A program made the translations under genes and the position numbers. This document shows positions 29,192 to 39,505 of a stretch of 64,000 nucleotides of DNA, piece by piece (position 1 is the stretch's first letter; each line of letters opens with the position of its first letter). Origin of the DNA: JAGDZR01 sp049115695. Its GTDB lineage: Bacteria > Bacteroidota > Bacteroidia > Cytophagales > Cyclobacteriaceae. Location of the stretch: assembly GCA_049115695.1 (NCBI GenBank), contig JAGDZR010000004.1, forward strand, positions 246,007 through 310,006. Direction: 5' to 3'. Under the pieces are notes generated by a model. It ran no database searches, was not told the DNA's origin, and saw nothing but the letters and a program-made list of their open reading frames with translations.

Positions 29192-29686
29192 TTATTTGCA
29201 CTCAAAAGTAATTTTGGTCCATCGCCCTCTTGAATAGGCGGTAGATTCACCTTCGGGAATCTTACCGTTCGTATGGGCATTGAATGCAATGGATATGTTA
29301 TCCCCGTTTTTGACTAGCACCCTTCCGAATGAATGTGTTTGAGGTAAATAATTGGTTTCAGAAGGTTGGTTTTGCACCTCTCCTATTTCCTTACCATTGA
29401 TCAGTAATTTGTAGAATGACTCACCATCGTCCTCTCCGAGCGTAGTAATGGTTACCTCAAAGGTTCCTTTTTCGGCTGACCATATACTTTCAGCAATGGC
29501 ATGTTGATCCTTGTATTTGGCAGCATTAATGGCCAATGCGCCTCTATTATTGTCCTTGTAAAAAGGTGCGTATTGTTCATTCTCAACAGCCACGAAATCC
29601 CTCAATGCTTCTAACGTCACAGCATTGCAAGAGGGTTGAATTATTGGAGCTGAGTATGACAGGAGTATTAAAAAAATATTAACCAT
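29192..29686 (-). CDS. Hypothetical exported protein with a carbohydrate-binding-module-like fold
   Basis: 164 residues. The N-terminus is hydrophobic (MVNIFLILLSYSAPIIQ) and probably a signal peptide. The body, with IWSAEKGTFEVTITTLGEDDG, YKLLINGKEIGEVQNQ and SFGRVLVKNGDNISIAFNAH, reads like the beta-sandwich found in carbohydrate-binding and DUF-type modules attached to glycoside hydrolases. No catalytic motif. Convergent with the Ig-like protein gene, with only 2 bp between the stops. Confidence 0.65.
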   Translation of the reverse strand: MVNIFLILLSYSAPIIQPSCNAVTLEALRDFVAVENEQYAPFYKDNNRGALAINAAKYKDQHAIAESIWSAEKGTFEVTITTLGEDDGESFYKLLINGKEIGEVQNQPSETNYLPQTHSFGRVLVKNGDNISIAFNAHTNGKIPEGESTAYSRGRWTKITFECK

Positions 29687-29944
29687 GATTCCTTTAGTTT
29701 AAAAAATGGATCAACGTTATCAGTTCACAAAAATAAACAGAACAACCATTATCGTGAACAACTATGCGCAACGCTAGATCAAACCTGAGTAGTCTGACGT
29801 TTCCTAAACTTGAGCGGATGGTTGGTGATGGTGTCACTTTTCACTCGTCCAGCCACAATATGAACAAACAACTTCTCACCCCTCTTGTCACGCAATAATT
29901 TTAGTGAACTAAATCAACTCATCTAGTTTATCAAAACATATGTT

Positions 29945-30970
29945 TCAGTCATTTTCTATTCGTTGCTCCAGACTATTCAAATGACGCAAGCTTCTTTTGA
30001 AAAATTGATATCTCATGGTTTCTGCTACTCCACTTATTAAATTGGACTTTTTCACAATATTGGTCAGCCACTGCTCCGTTTCTCTATAGTACCTAAGATT
30101 CTCAGTTGCCAGTGTTTCGAAGCTAAGCTGTCCCAGATAAACCCTTTTAGTATCACCCACACGAACAACGATACAGTTATTTTCAAATTCTATTTCACTG
30201 AAATATAAATTAATACCAGTTCCATATTCTGTCGGATTCTGGAAATCATCTTGTTTTTTAGACTGAGCAGCACATTTTTGTACATGAAGTAATAATTCCT
30301 TAACCTCCTGACATAGAAGTAAAGCTTCATACTTTGTATCAAACATTCCACAGTTCCAGTAAAACTGAATCTGATGTAAAGTACCTAGCACAGTTGAATC
30401 GGTCCAGATCTCTGTGGACGGTAGATGAAGATAATGTTGAAATATCCCCTTCCCATACTCAAGCAGCTCTTCGTCAATCTGTTCTACTTTGAAACTTGCA
30501 TTTTGATATTCCGGTATGTTCATGATGTACTTCATCCAATAAAACATCTTAAAGGCAGTAAGTCTGGTAAACTTTAGGTAATGAAATATTGGAATTCCCT
30601 GTCCAGCATAGAGTACGTGTTTGTCCTGATTTGAAGCTAGGCGTATTGCTTTAATTTCAGTATGCAGATTTTCAAAATATGCTTTGAACTGTTCAATCGT
30701 GTTATCAAAAGAATGATATCCAAACGTAACCATATTGGTCGCTTCGGACTGCACAAAAGCATCGAAAGAAAGGCGATATTTACTGCATAGCCTTTTGACT
30801 TCTTCAAACCCCAGGACCGTCTCTCCGCGCAATCTTCTATAAACACTATCTGAACTGATCTCAAGGACTTGCGAAAGCTCGCTCACCAATGACACATTAG
30901 GAGGAAGTAATCCCTCAATTGTCCTTAGAAATGCGATTTGAGCATCATTATTCATTTTAGCAGAATTCAA
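29945..30970 (-). CDS. Helix-turn-helix transcriptional regulator (BetR-like)
   Basis: 341 residues. Residues about 18-75 form a lambda-repressor-like HTH (SLVSELSQVLEISSDSVYRRLRGETVLGFEEVKRLCSKY). The remaining 260 residues are a helical and mixed domain with no recognised ligand motif (HSFDNTIEQFKAYFENLHTEI, FYWMKYIMNIPEY). This layout is common in Bacteroidota. Two starts are possible: MNSAKM at 30970 or the Met at codon 6. Divergent from the CsgG-like gene, with 199 bp between, so it may regulate it. Confidence 0.75.
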   Translation of the reverse strand: MNSAKMNNDAQIAFLRTIEGLLPPNVSLVSELSQVLEISSDSVYRRLRGETVLGFEEVKRLCSKYRLSFDAFVQSEATNMVTFGYHSFDNTIEQFKAYFENLHTEIKAIRLASNQDKHVLYAGQGIPIFHYLKFTRLTAFKMFYWMKYIMNIPEYQNASFKVEQIDEELLEYGKGIFQHYLHLPSTEIWTDSTVLGTLHQIQFYWNCGMFDTKYEALLLCQEVKELLLHVQKCAAQSKKQDDFQNPTEYGTGINLYFSEIEFENNCIVVRVGDTKRVYLGQLSFETLATENLRYYRETEQWLTNIVKKSNLISGVAETMRYQFFKRSLRHLNSLEQRIEND

Positions 30971-31169
30971 TAATATCTTTAAATCATATTATTAATTATC
31001 ACAAATCAATAACTACCATACGCATATATTATTAATTTATACAGGCTATATACGTGAGGTATCATTAATATAAGCATTTTCCACGGCTTAATAAATCATA
31101 AAGGGCGTTATTCCGTTTTCGTTTTCGAGTTTTCAGCATGACCTTGTCCCCGGCTAAATAAACAAAGAC

Positions 31170-32264
31170 ATGACAAAGAAAATTTTAAAACCCCTATTTG
31201 CTTTAGTACTTATCTGTCTTATGCAATTTGGATTTTCTCAAGATAGACCTAGCATTGCTGTAATCAGCATTGATACCAAAGGCTTGGAAATTGACAATGA
31301 AACAATGGCCAGTGTAGTGCGACTTGAACTCGAGAAGATCAATCGATACGAGGTGCTCGACAAGTATGATGTTAGTGACATCTTAAGTCAAAATAATATT
31401 AATCCAGCAGATTGTTTTGGGAAGAATGCAGTGGTTAGGGCCGGAAATCATCTCAAAGCTGACTTTATGCTTACCGGAAGTGCTGAGGTTTTTGGCGGAA
31501 AAATCATACTCATCTTAAGAATGGTAGATATCAAGGCCAAGAAAATCACAACTACTTCGGTCATGGAATACCTTGAGGTGCACAAGGAAATACAAACAAT
31601 GGCTATGATTTCGCTCAATGAACTTCTTGGCATTCCAAATGATCCTCATCTTGTGGATCTGCTTATTAACTACAACTTGCCGATCACAACTGCTAAAACA
31701 ACAGTGAAGCTCAATGGCCCCAGAATGGGATCTACTTTCACATTAGGAGCAACTGGAGAGCGAATGAGAGCCTCAAGAACCGAAGGTGGATATAATATGT
31801 TTCCTGTATCCTCAATGTTTGGTTATCAATTCGAACAACAGTATTTGAGTTCTGGTGAATTCCAAGCGCTTGTGGAAATCATTCCTGCAGTTAACGGACT
31901 TGAGAGCGGCACTTTCATTCCCTCGATATCCGTAATGAACGGATTTAGATTTAGCAACAGCGGCCTTGAACTGGGCCTTGGACCTATATTCAGAGTTGTG
32001 AAAAGAGCAAAAGGTTTCATCGTTGATGATAAGTGGATGCTAGAAGACGAAATAGAGGAAATTACTCCTGAAATGAAATCGGAATTTCAACTGGATCATA
32101 GAGGTACCATGAAAGCTTCAGTTGGTCTCATTATTGCCATCGGTAAAACTTTTAGATCTGGTTATTTGAACGTTCCCGTGAATATATACTGCTCACCAAG
32201 AAAAGACGGAACTGTGTTTGGCCTAACATTTGGCTTCAATACGTCCAAACGTCCAAAAATCTAG
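31170..32264 (+). CDS. CsgG-like exported protein
   Basis: 364 residues with a signal peptide (MTKKILKPLFALVLICLMQFGFSQ). Residues about 27-165 resemble the CsgG/TolB N-terminal-like domain: SIAVISIDTKGLEI, SVVRLELEKINRYEVLDKYDV and ADFMLTGSAEVFGGKIILILRMVD. Proteins of this kind sit in the periplasm or outer membrane and take part in assembly of secreted or envelope components. The C-terminal 190 residues are beta-rich. A lipobox Cys, found in true CsgG, is absent, so a pore function is not supported. Divergent from the BetR-like regulator; a terminator follows. Confidence 0.7.
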   Translation: MTKKILKPLFALVLICLMQFGFSQDRPSIAVISIDTKGLEIDNETMASVVRLELEKINRYEVLDKYDVSDILSQNNINPADCFGKNAVVRAGNHLKADFMLTGSAEVFGGKIILILRMVDIKAKKITTTSVMEYLEVHKEIQTMAMISLNELLGIPNDPHLVDLLINYNLPITTAKTTVKLNGPRMGSTFTLGATGERMRASRTEGGYNMFPVSSMFGYQFEQQYLSSGEFQALVEIIPAVNGLESGTFIPSISVMNGFRFSNSGLELGLGPIFRVVKRAKGFIVDDKWMLEDEIEEITPEMKSEFQLDHRGTMKASVGLIIAIGKTFRSGYLNVPVNIYCSPRKDGTVFGLTFGFNTSKRPKI

Positions 32265-32321
32265 GAACAAATTATACTCACTGTTTATTTTGTCCACCCA
32301 GATGATGGTTTGGTACCATTC

Positions 32322-32361
32322 AAAACCGAGGCAAAGCACTCAATGCTTTGCCTCTGGTTTT
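32322..32361. terminator. Bidirectional terminator between the CsgG-like gene and beta-galactosidase
   Basis: Long hairpin: AAAACC, one mismatch, AGGCAAAGCA (to 32339) pairs with TGCTTTGCCT (32343-32352) and GGTTTT (to 32361), with a 3-5 nt loop. A-rich on one side and T-rich on the other, so it works in both directions for the two convergent genes. Confidence 0.85.
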
Positions 32362-32366
32362 AGCTC

Positions 32367-35300
32367 CTATTGAACTGGCTGAATCACAAATGAATAATTC
32401 ATTGGTTTAGCAGCAAGCTTGTATTCTTCATGCGGCTGGGCGCCCCAACTATTATCACCACCCACTCCCATTTGCATATAATCAACATTGACGTTAACAA
32501 TATCACGCTTTGTAATATCAGTAGCGTGTCGATTGATTTTCTTCAAGCCTTCATCAAAATCTGAATTGTATTGGTGATGAGCACTGAAACTTAACAAATC
32601 ACCCAACGCAATAAACTCAACTCCCTTACCAGCGCTATTTGCCAATTTAAGGTTTCGGATATCGGTACGGTATCCATTTTCCTGAGGTCGTGCATAGGGG
32701 AAATACAATTCCTCAACTGTCGAGGTGAAACTACCAACAAAAGCTGCAGTATTTCGGTCCTGATAATTTTCGAAGGGGCCTCTTCCATACCAGCTTACGT
32801 CAGCGTAAGACTTATTTAATACCATATTTAACCCAAATCTGGGAAGAGGTGGAAGATCAGCTTTCAGCTTATCAATTGAAGTCTCAACTAACATTTGACC
32901 GGCTGCATTGATTGTATACCTGACGGACACCTCTCCCCCTACCCCGCTTGGTTGATAAGTGCTCTTCAAAATAACAGTTCCATTGGCCACTTTTCCTTTA
33001 GATAGTTTTTTCAATTTGCCCTTTGACTCCTTATTTGCAATGAATGATACTAGACTTTGATCAGTAGAGGCAGTTTTCCACACTTCCCAATCTCGCTGCA
33101 TATTGTAGCCGTAATCATTGTCAATAGGCGCCCTCCAGAAATTTGGTTTGGGTGATGAAACCAGCATGTTCCCATTTCCATAATCCAATGCTGTCATTGT
33201 TCCAGAAGTGATATCAAATGTCATTTCAAACCCATCTCCTTTCACAATCATCTCACCATCCTTATTCGACACGATGATTTCTCCCTCGACAGTTCGATCA
33301 TATTCAATTGGGTTACGCTTTGTAAGTTGAAACTCTTCATTTGCTACTTCATGCCCTTTCGGCACCAATGGTGCATTAGCTGCAGTATTGGCCGTAACTA
33401 TCAAATAGTATTCTACGTTTGAAGAAAGCTCAGGTAAATCAATACTGACGATTGTCGAAGTGTGAGGTAACACTGTCCCTAACTCAATCTTACCAGTGGT
33501 CTCCTGAACCCCATTAGCTCTGAGTTCCCAGTTAAAATCAAAACCTCCAAGATCGATAAAATCATACCCATTGTATATCTCAAACTGACCTTCAGCTGCA
33601 TTCACATTGTTGAACTTGATATACTGATATACCTTTTTCACTTCATATAATGACGGATGCGGTGAACGGTCTGGATTGACCAATCCATTCAAACAGAAAT
33701 TTCCATCATGGTACATATCCTGACCACCAAGGTCTCCGCCATACGCCCAATATGGTTTACCATCCTCGGTTTCGGTAAGCAGCCCCTGGTCTACCCAGTC
33801 CCAGATGAACCCACCTTGCAGCACATCATACTTCTCCATCATGTCCCAATAATCCTGCAAGTTGCCAACACTATTGCCCATCGCATGCGCATATTCGCAT
33901 TGAATATATGGTCTTGTTGGTTTGTTTTTCGCGTAAGCTTCCATCTCCTCTATTCGCTCATACATAGGAGCATAGATGTCTGTGTTGTCATAATTCTTAG
34001 CTCCTTCATATTGAACGGGACGGGTCTCATCATTGGCTTTTAACCATTCATATGTCGCCACGAAATTTTCACCATTTCCTGCTTCATTGCCCAACGACCA
34101 TGTGATAATGCTGGTGAAATTTTTGTCTCGTTCAAACATCCTGATCGTCCTGTCCAGGTGCATGTTTTTCCACTCTGGTAAATAGGCCGGATGAATGGCT
34201 TGTTGCTCCATGTTGTTGTCCAATCCCTGATTGGTTGCACCCATTCCATGATTTTCGATATTGGCCTCATCTACCACATAGAATCCATATTGATCACATA
34301 ACTGATAGAAGAAAGGATTTTTCGGATAATGACTGCATCGTATGGCATTCAGATTATTTTGTTTCATCACCTTCAAATCCAATATGGTCAGCTCCTCGTC
34401 TACTACATGACCGGTGCGCTCGTCATGATCGTGCAGATTAGCACCCTTGAGATAAACTGCCATACCATTCACCAGCAATTGCGCATTCTTTATTTCAACC
34501 TTTCTAAACCCTATTTTGGATGCTGTGCTTTCAATCAGGTTTCCTTTTTGATCGGACCAACTCACCACCAAATCATATAGCTCAGGAGTTTCTGCACTCC
34601 ACTTTTTGACATTCTCAATTGTATTTTCAAAAGCTACAGATTCCTCTGCATCGCCAGCAATTGTAAAAGATTGGTCCAAATTCAAAATCGTCTCACCATT
34701 TTTGATGAGTTGTACGCTTGCCTTCAATGTTTTTGATCGGGCACTGTTATTTCCGAATGTTAAGTCCAGACTGAAAACTCCATCGTTATAGGCATCATCC
34801 AAAGACGCAATTGCGGTATAATCCAACAAAGTCGTTTTGTCCCTGGCGAATAGATAAACCTCTCTATCAATCCCACTAAGTCTCCAAAAATCCTGATCCT
34901 CCATATAAGAAGCATCAGCCCATCTGTAAACCTCAACAGCCAGTTTGTTGACGCCTTCCCTTAAATATTTTGAAATCTCAAATTCAGCAGGTGTTTTACT
35001 CCCCTCATTATACCCAACAAATTCCCCGTTGACCCATAAATACATCGCGGACCTGACTCCTCCAAAATGGATAAAGACATCTTTAGTATCCCACTCCTCA
35101 TCTATTTCAAATGTTTTGATATAACTGCCGACTGGGTTGTATTCGTGATCAATGAATGGGGGATTTTTCTCAAATGGATATGTGATATTCGTATATATCG
35201 GAATGCCATATCCTTCCAATTCCCAATTGGAAGGAACTGCTATTTCCTTCCACCCAGATGCATCAAATCCAGCCTCATAAAAATTGACTGGTCTGTCATC

Positions 35301-35531
35301 CGGCTTCCTTACCCAATTAAACTTCCAATCCCCATGAAGTGACTGATAGAGTGGTGAATCATAGTATCTCGCATTTGCCAAAGCTGATTCCTGAGTAGGA
35401 TATCGATAAAAGCTCGCATGTGCTGGCTCCCTGTTGATTTCAAAAACTTCAGGATTCTCCCAATAGGGTACCTCCTGAGAAAAAACCAACGTGCTAGACG
35501 CCAGAGCTAGTAGAGAAATGAAATACTTCAT
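32367..35531 (-). CDS. lacZ: Beta-galactosidase, GH2 (LacZ type), secreted
   Basis: 1054 residues with a signal peptide (MKYFISLLALASSTLVFS), so it acts in the periplasm or outside, unlike cytoplasmic E. coli LacZ. The domain order is that of long LacZ: jelly roll (to about 220), Ig-like, TIM barrel, Ig-like, and C-terminal Bgal_small_N-like domain. The acid/base Glu is in TWSLGNEAGNG and the nucleophile in QCEYAHAMGNS; GGFIWDWVDQGL is the barrel strand near the active site. It lies 40 nt after the sulfatase, and the pair probably acts on a sulfated galactose-containing glycan. Confidence 0.95.
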   Translation of the reverse strand: MKYFISLLALASSTLVFSQEVPYWENPEVFEINREPAHASFYRYPTQESALANARYYDSPLYQSLHGDWKFNWVRKPDDRPVNFYEAGFDASGWKEIAVPSNWELEGYGIPIYTNITYPFEKNPPFIDHEYNPVGSYIKTFEIDEEWDTKDVFIHFGGVRSAMYLWVNGEFVGYNEGSKTPAEFEISKYLREGVNKLAVEVYRWADASYMEDQDFWRLSGIDREVYLFARDKTTLLDYTAIASLDDAYNDGVFSLDLTFGNNSARSKTLKASVQLIKNGETILNLDQSFTIAGDAEESVAFENTIENVKKWSAETPELYDLVVSWSDQKGNLIESTASKIGFRKVEIKNAQLLVNGMAVYLKGANLHDHDERTGHVVDEELTILDLKVMKQNNLNAIRCSHYPKNPFFYQLCDQYGFYVVDEANIENHGMGATNQGLDNNMEQQAIHPAYLPEWKNMHLDRTIRMFERDKNFTSIITWSLGNEAGNGENFVATYEWLKANDETRPVQYEGAKNYDNTDIYAPMYERIEEMEAYAKNKPTRPYIQCEYAHAMGNSVGNLQDYWDMMEKYDVLQGGFIWDWVDQGLLTETEDGKPYWAYGGDLGGQDMYHDGNFCLNGLVNPDRSPHPSLYEVKKVYQYIKFNNVNAAEGQFEIYNGYDFIDLGGFDFNWELRANGVQETTGKIELGTVLPHTSTIVSIDLPELSSNVEYYLIVTANTAANAPLVPKGHEVANEEFQLTKRNPIEYDRTVEGEIIVSNKDGEMIVKGDGFEMTFDITSGTMTALDYGNGNMLVSSPKPNFWRAPIDNDYGYNMQRDWEVWKTASTDQSLVSFIANKESKGKLKKLSKGKVANGTVILKSTYQPSGVGGEVSVRYTINAAGQMLVETSIDKLKADLPPLPRFGLNMVLNKSYADVSWYGRGPFENYQDRNTAAFVGSFTSTVEELYFPYARPQENGYRTDIRNLKLANSAGKGVEFIALGDLLSFSAHHQYNSDFDEGLKKINRHATDITKRDIVNVNVDYMQMGVGGDNSWGAQPHEEYKLAAKPMNYSFVIQPVQ

Positions 35532-35571
35532 GGCATTGAATTATTTATAAAAAAATATTTAGTCCTTGCGG

Positions 35572-37035
35572 CTATTCATCGGCAAGGAGGGTTTCGTTTT
35601 TGAATTTAAAAACACTCGATGGTACTCTCGCGTTTTCCATTATTTCAGTAAGCTCGATAACGAGTTGTGGGTGATGAGTCGCAACATTTGTTTCCTCGCC
35701 CAAATCCACATTTAGGTCATACAGCTCGTACTCTCCTTTCTGGCGTTTATTGACACCATACTGCACAAGCTTCCAGTTATCTTTTCTCACTGCTCGCCTA
35801 CCTCCTCTTTCATGAAATTCCCAATACAGATAGTCATGTTGTTGCTGGCCCGTTGTGCTCATCAAAGTAGGCGCAAAGGAGATGCCGTCTGTTGTCTGAT
35901 TACTTTCTGCGCCGATGAGTTCAGCGACCGTTGGCATCACATCCCAGAAAGCCGAAACATGATCTGTTGTCACTCCTTTCTTGATTTGTCCAGGCCACTT
36001 TGCAATCATTGGAACCCTCACTCCTCCTTCATATAAGTCGCGTTTATACCCTTTTAACTCACCATTGCTGTTGAAAAAATCAGGATCTGCGCCTCCTTCC
36101 TGATGCGGTCCATTGTCAGACGTAAATACAATGAGTGTATTTTCTGACAAACCCAACTCATCAATCTTTGAAACAATCTGACCAACCCGGTCATCAAGGT
36201 GTGTGATCATTGCAACAAATGCAGCATGGGATTCAGGCTGAGATTCATATCTCCCCTCTCGATAACCTTCACCTTCATCATGTCCTTTATAATCCAACTC
36301 AGGTTCATATTTCCCGCGGAATTTTTCCATATAAGACTCAGGGGCTGTGAGTTCTGCATGGGGTGCTACCGCTGCGTAATACAGGAAGAAAGGACCTTCT
36401 TGATTTTCTTCAATAAACGTCATAGCACGTTCGTGAATCCTATCCGGAGCATAAACATCTTTATTTTGTCCTGCATTCTGAGGTATTGAATCTATTTGAT
36501 CATTGTCCCACAAATACCTCGGGTAATAGTGGTGTGCCAATCGCTGACAATTATAGCCATAGAACCTATCAAATCCCTGATTCATTGGGTCGCCGGAAGA
36601 ACCTGGAAATCCTAACCCCCACTTTCCAAAAATGCCCGTTGTGTATCCCTGAGATTTTAGCAGCTTAGGTAAAGTGGACATTGTATCTGGAAGCGGATAT
36701 TGACCCTCAGGGTCAATCTCATAATTGCCTCTAACTGGAGTATGACCAGTGTGCATCCCTGTCATCAAAGCCGATCGAGATGGGGCACAAACTGTAGCAC
36801 CGCTATAATGCTGAGTAAACAACATTCCTTCAGCCGCCAATCTGTCAATATTTGGTGTTTGAAAACGCGCTTGACCATAGCAACTTAGGTCTCCATACCC
36901 CAAATCATCTGCCAGAATGTAAATAACATTAGGTTGAACAGGCTGCTGGTCGCTTTTAATTTCCTGATTGCAGGAAACCAGTCCCGTAAGTAAAATGCAA
37001 GAATAAAAGGTGGTGTACTTTTTCAACAATGTCAT
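35572..37035 (-). CDS. Sulfatase (type I, formylglycine-dependent), lipoprotein
   Basis: 487 residues from ATG at 37035 (MTLLKKYTTFYSCILLTGLVSC: lipoprotein signal with lipobox); a GTG at 37083 would add 16 residues before the signal and was not used. The calcium-binding start is YILADDLGYGDLSCYG. The catalytic motif is CAPSR (Cys83, to be converted to formylglycine by a maturase encoded elsewhere), followed by MTGMHTGHTPVRGN. FTSDNGPHQEG holds the second metal-site Asp/Asn. The match is to S1-family sulfatases acting on galactose/GalNAc sulfate types, but the exact substrate is not readable. Upstream partner of lacZ in a two-gene unit. Confidence 0.93.
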   Translation of the reverse strand: MTLLKKYTTFYSCILLTGLVSCNQEIKSDQQPVQPNVIYILADDLGYGDLSCYGQARFQTPNIDRLAAEGMLFTQHYSGATVCAPSRSALMTGMHTGHTPVRGNYEIDPEGQYPLPDTMSTLPKLLKSQGYTTGIFGKWGLGFPGSSGDPMNQGFDRFYGYNCQRLAHHYYPRYLWDNDQIDSIPQNAGQNKDVYAPDRIHERAMTFIEENQEGPFFLYYAAVAPHAELTAPESYMEKFRGKYEPELDYKGHDEGEGYREGRYESQPESHAAFVAMITHLDDRVGQIVSKIDELGLSENTLIVFTSDNGPHQEGGADPDFFNSNGELKGYKRDLYEGGVRVPMIAKWPGQIKKGVTTDHVSAFWDVMPTVAELIGAESNQTTDGISFAPTLMSTTGQQQHDYLYWEFHERGGRRAVRKDNWKLVQYGVNKRQKGEYELYDLNVDLGEETNVATHHPQLVIELTEIMENARVPSSVFKFKNETLLADE

Positions 37036-37195
37036 GTGCTTAAAATGATTAAAATCTCCTTCCTCAATTCCTCGTACAAACACGACTCAATTTAGGCAAT
37101 GAATATTGATTCAAGTCTTTAATGACACGCGATAAATGTCTTAAAATGTAACTTCTTTCTCTGATTGGCGTCATCATCGCAAAAGGGATAGTTTC

Positions 37196-37903
37196 ATGAA
37201 AATATTAATTGTAGGTGCTACAGGTCAAACGGGCAAACACCTGGTTGCTCAATTACTGAACCAAGGACAGCAAGTCAAGGCAGTTGTAAGGTCAAAGGAC
37301 AGACTACCAGCAGAAATTAGAAACCACTCTAATCTTGAATTCACAGAAACTTCCTTGTTCGACCTTACAGATAGAGAGTTAGAAAATCTGGTAGCTGGTT
37401 GTGATGCAATAGGATCCTGCTTAGGGCATTCAAAAATTTATGACCAACCCAGAAAGCTGGTAACTGATACCGTCAGAAAACTCTGCAAGGCGGTCATCGC
37501 CAATAAGCCATCATCTCCAGTCAAATATGTACTCATGAACACTACTGGGAATGCAAACAAAAACCTGGATGAAAAATTTGGACTTTCTGAGCGATTGATA
37601 CTAGCTATAGTAAGAACGTTGATACCTCCTCATGTGGATAATGAACAGGCGGCTGAATATCTGAGAAGTAATATTGGTCAAAATCATGCATCTATCGAAT
37701 GGGTAATTGTACGTCCGGATAATCTGACTACTGAAAATGAAGTGACTCCTTACTCTGAGCACCCATCTCCCACTCGCAACATGATATTTGATGCGGGGAA
37801 GACCAGTCGCATCAATGTCGGTCATTTTATGTCCGGGCTCATCACGGATAAAGTGCTTTGGAGAAAATGGAAAGGTCAGATGCCAGTCATTTACAACAAG
37901 TGA
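37196..37903 (+). CDS. NAD(P)-binding NmrA/SDR-like protein
   Basis: 235 residues. Starts at an ATG preceded by AAGGGATAGTTTC. The Rossmann N-terminus ILIVGATGQTGKHLVAQLL has the GxxGxxG motif of atypical SDRs (NmrA, NAD(P)H-dependent quinone or flavin reductase-like). The typical SDR YxxxK is not seen, so it may be a redox sensor or an atypical reductase. Monocistronic to the eye. Confidence 0.85.
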   Translation: MKILIVGATGQTGKHLVAQLLNQGQQVKAVVRSKDRLPAEIRNHSNLEFTETSLFDLTDRELENLVAGCDAIGSCLGHSKIYDQPRKLVTDTVRKLCKAVIANKPSSPVKYVLMNTTGNANKNLDEKFGLSERLILAIVRTLIPPHVDNEQAAEYLRSNIGQNHASIEWVIVRPDNLTTENEVTPYSEHPSPTRNMIFDAGKTSRINVGHFMSGLITDKVLWRKWKGQMPVIYNK

Positions 37904-38120
37904 TCAACGCGCCTATATTGCTCGCCCATTGACTTCATTATAAAGTTGGGTTAAATTTGTTGCTCGTGATTCAAAATCATAAGCTATATCGTCTTTCCCG
38001 CATCAAGGCATTGACCTGTTTGCAGAACATCAAGATGAGAGATTCATTCTCTGAAGGATAGTTACTTACCTTCAAAATATGCCTCCCAGGCATCATTTCC
38101 CATCTTTTCAATCAATAACA

Positions 38121-39497
38121 ATGCAACACAAAACGATAATAGAGCCATTTCGAATCAAAATGGTTGAACCCATTCAAATGTCCACTGAAGCAGAAAGAAA
38201 TACGTTTCTGGAAAAAGCGCATAACAACCTATTTCTGCTTGAATCTCAAAATGTAATCATCGACCTGCTTACCGATAGTGGTACCTCAGCAATGAGTGCT
38301 GAACAATGGGCCGGTGTAATGCGAGGAGATGAGTCTTACGCCGGGGCAAGAAGTTGGCAAAGAATGCAAAATGTCATTCAAGAGCTAACAGGCTACCCTC
38401 ATGTCATCCCTACCCACCAGGGACGGGCCGGGGAAAGTATTCTTTATTCTTATCTGGGTGGGCCTAGCAAGGTGTTTATCAGCAATACGCATTTTGATAC
38501 CACGCGCGCCAATATCGAGTATGCGGGCTCGAAAGCCATTGATTGTCTAATTAAAGAGGGGAAGCAGCCGTCACTGGAATATCCTTTCAAAGGGAATATG
38601 GATATTGAGCAACTAGAGATGCATATCCAAAAAGAAGGGTCTTCCAACATAGGTGCTGTGATTCTCACAGTAACCAACAATAGCGGAGGTGGCCAACCCG
38701 TTAGCATGGCCAATGCGAGAGCAGTCAGAGACGTGTGCACCAAATATCAGGTTCGATTCATCCTGGACTGTTGTAGAATTGCAGAGAACGCATACTTTAT
38801 AGAACAGCGGGAAAAGGAATTTGAAGGTAGAGGTTATAAATCTATCGCTCAGGAAATGTTCGCACTAGCAGATGGTGCTGTGATGAGTGCCAAAAAGGAC
38901 GCACTAGTGAACATGGGTGGATTCATTGCTTTGAAAGATTCGGAGCTGGCCGCTGAGTGCATCAATACGCTCATAATAAAAGAAGGCTTTGCAACTTACG
39001 GAGGACTTTCCGGTCGTGACATGGAAGCCATTGCAATAGGTCTCGAAGAGGTGTTTGATAAGGACTATTTGCACTATCGCATAACCAGCTCCACTTACCT
39101 GGGCAACAAACTCACTGATATGGGTATTCCAATCGTAAGACCAGTCGGTGGACATGCTGTATACATTGATGCCAAAGCACTATACGACCACATTCCCGTA
39201 CACGAGTTTCCAGGACAGGCATTGGCATGTGACCTCTATGTCAAAGCAGGAATCAGAGGGTGTGAAATTGGTTCACTGATGTTTGGTGGGTACGATTCGG
39301 AAGGGGTATTTCGACCGGCCGAAATGGAATTGGTCAGACTGGCGATACCACGGCGCGTCTATACCCAAAGTCATATAGACTATGTGATTGAGACATTTGA
39401 GGAGATTCTAAAAATGAGAAGGGAATCCAAGGGCTTTAAAATCACTTATGAGCCTCAGTTTCTTCGACATTTCACGGCCCACTACGAACGCGTGTAA
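38121..39497 (+). CDS. tnaA: Tryptophanase (beta-eliminating lyase family)
   Basis: 458 residues from ATG at 38121 (MQHKTIIEPFRIKMVEPIQM); an in-frame ATG at 38079 adds 14 residues unlike the family. PLP-dependent cleavage of tryptophan to indole, pyruvate and ammonia. Motifs: TDSGTSAMSAEQWAGVMRGD, TVTNNSGGGQPVS, RFILDCCRIAENAYF and the Schiff-base lysine in MSAKKDALVNMGG. Tyrosine phenol-lyase belongs to the same family. I prefer tryptophanase from the SAMS and SAKKDALV blocks, but substrate choice needs a phylogeny. Ends at a GC-rich hairpin shared with the convergent MFS gene. Confidence 0.85.
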   Translation: MQHKTIIEPFRIKMVEPIQMSTEAERNTFLEKAHNNLFLLESQNVIIDLLTDSGTSAMSAEQWAGVMRGDESYAGARSWQRMQNVIQELTGYPHVIPTHQGRAGESILYSYLGGPSKVFISNTHFDTTRANIEYAGSKAIDCLIKEGKQPSLEYPFKGNMDIEQLEMHIQKEGSSNIGAVILTVTNNSGGGQPVSMANARAVRDVCTKYQVRFILDCCRIAENAYFIEQREKEFEGRGYKSIAQEMFALADGAVMSAKKDALVNMGGFIALKDSELAAECINTLIIKEGFATYGGLSGRDMEAIAIGLEEVFDKDYLHYRITSSTYLGNKLTDMGIPIVRPVGGHAVYIDAKALYDHIPVHEFPGQALACDLYVKAGIRGCEIGSLMFGGYDSEGVFRPAEMELVRLAIPRRVYTQSHIDYVIETFEEILKMRRESKGFKITYEPQFLRHFTAHYERV

Positions 39498-39505
39498 TGT
39501 AAAAT

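Noticed and set aside
29777..29910. Minus-strand open stretch with protein-like composition (KLLRDKRGEKLFVHIVAGRV)
   Set aside because: About 40 codons without a clear start and no recognised family; it could be a gene remnant, but the evidence is too weak to list.
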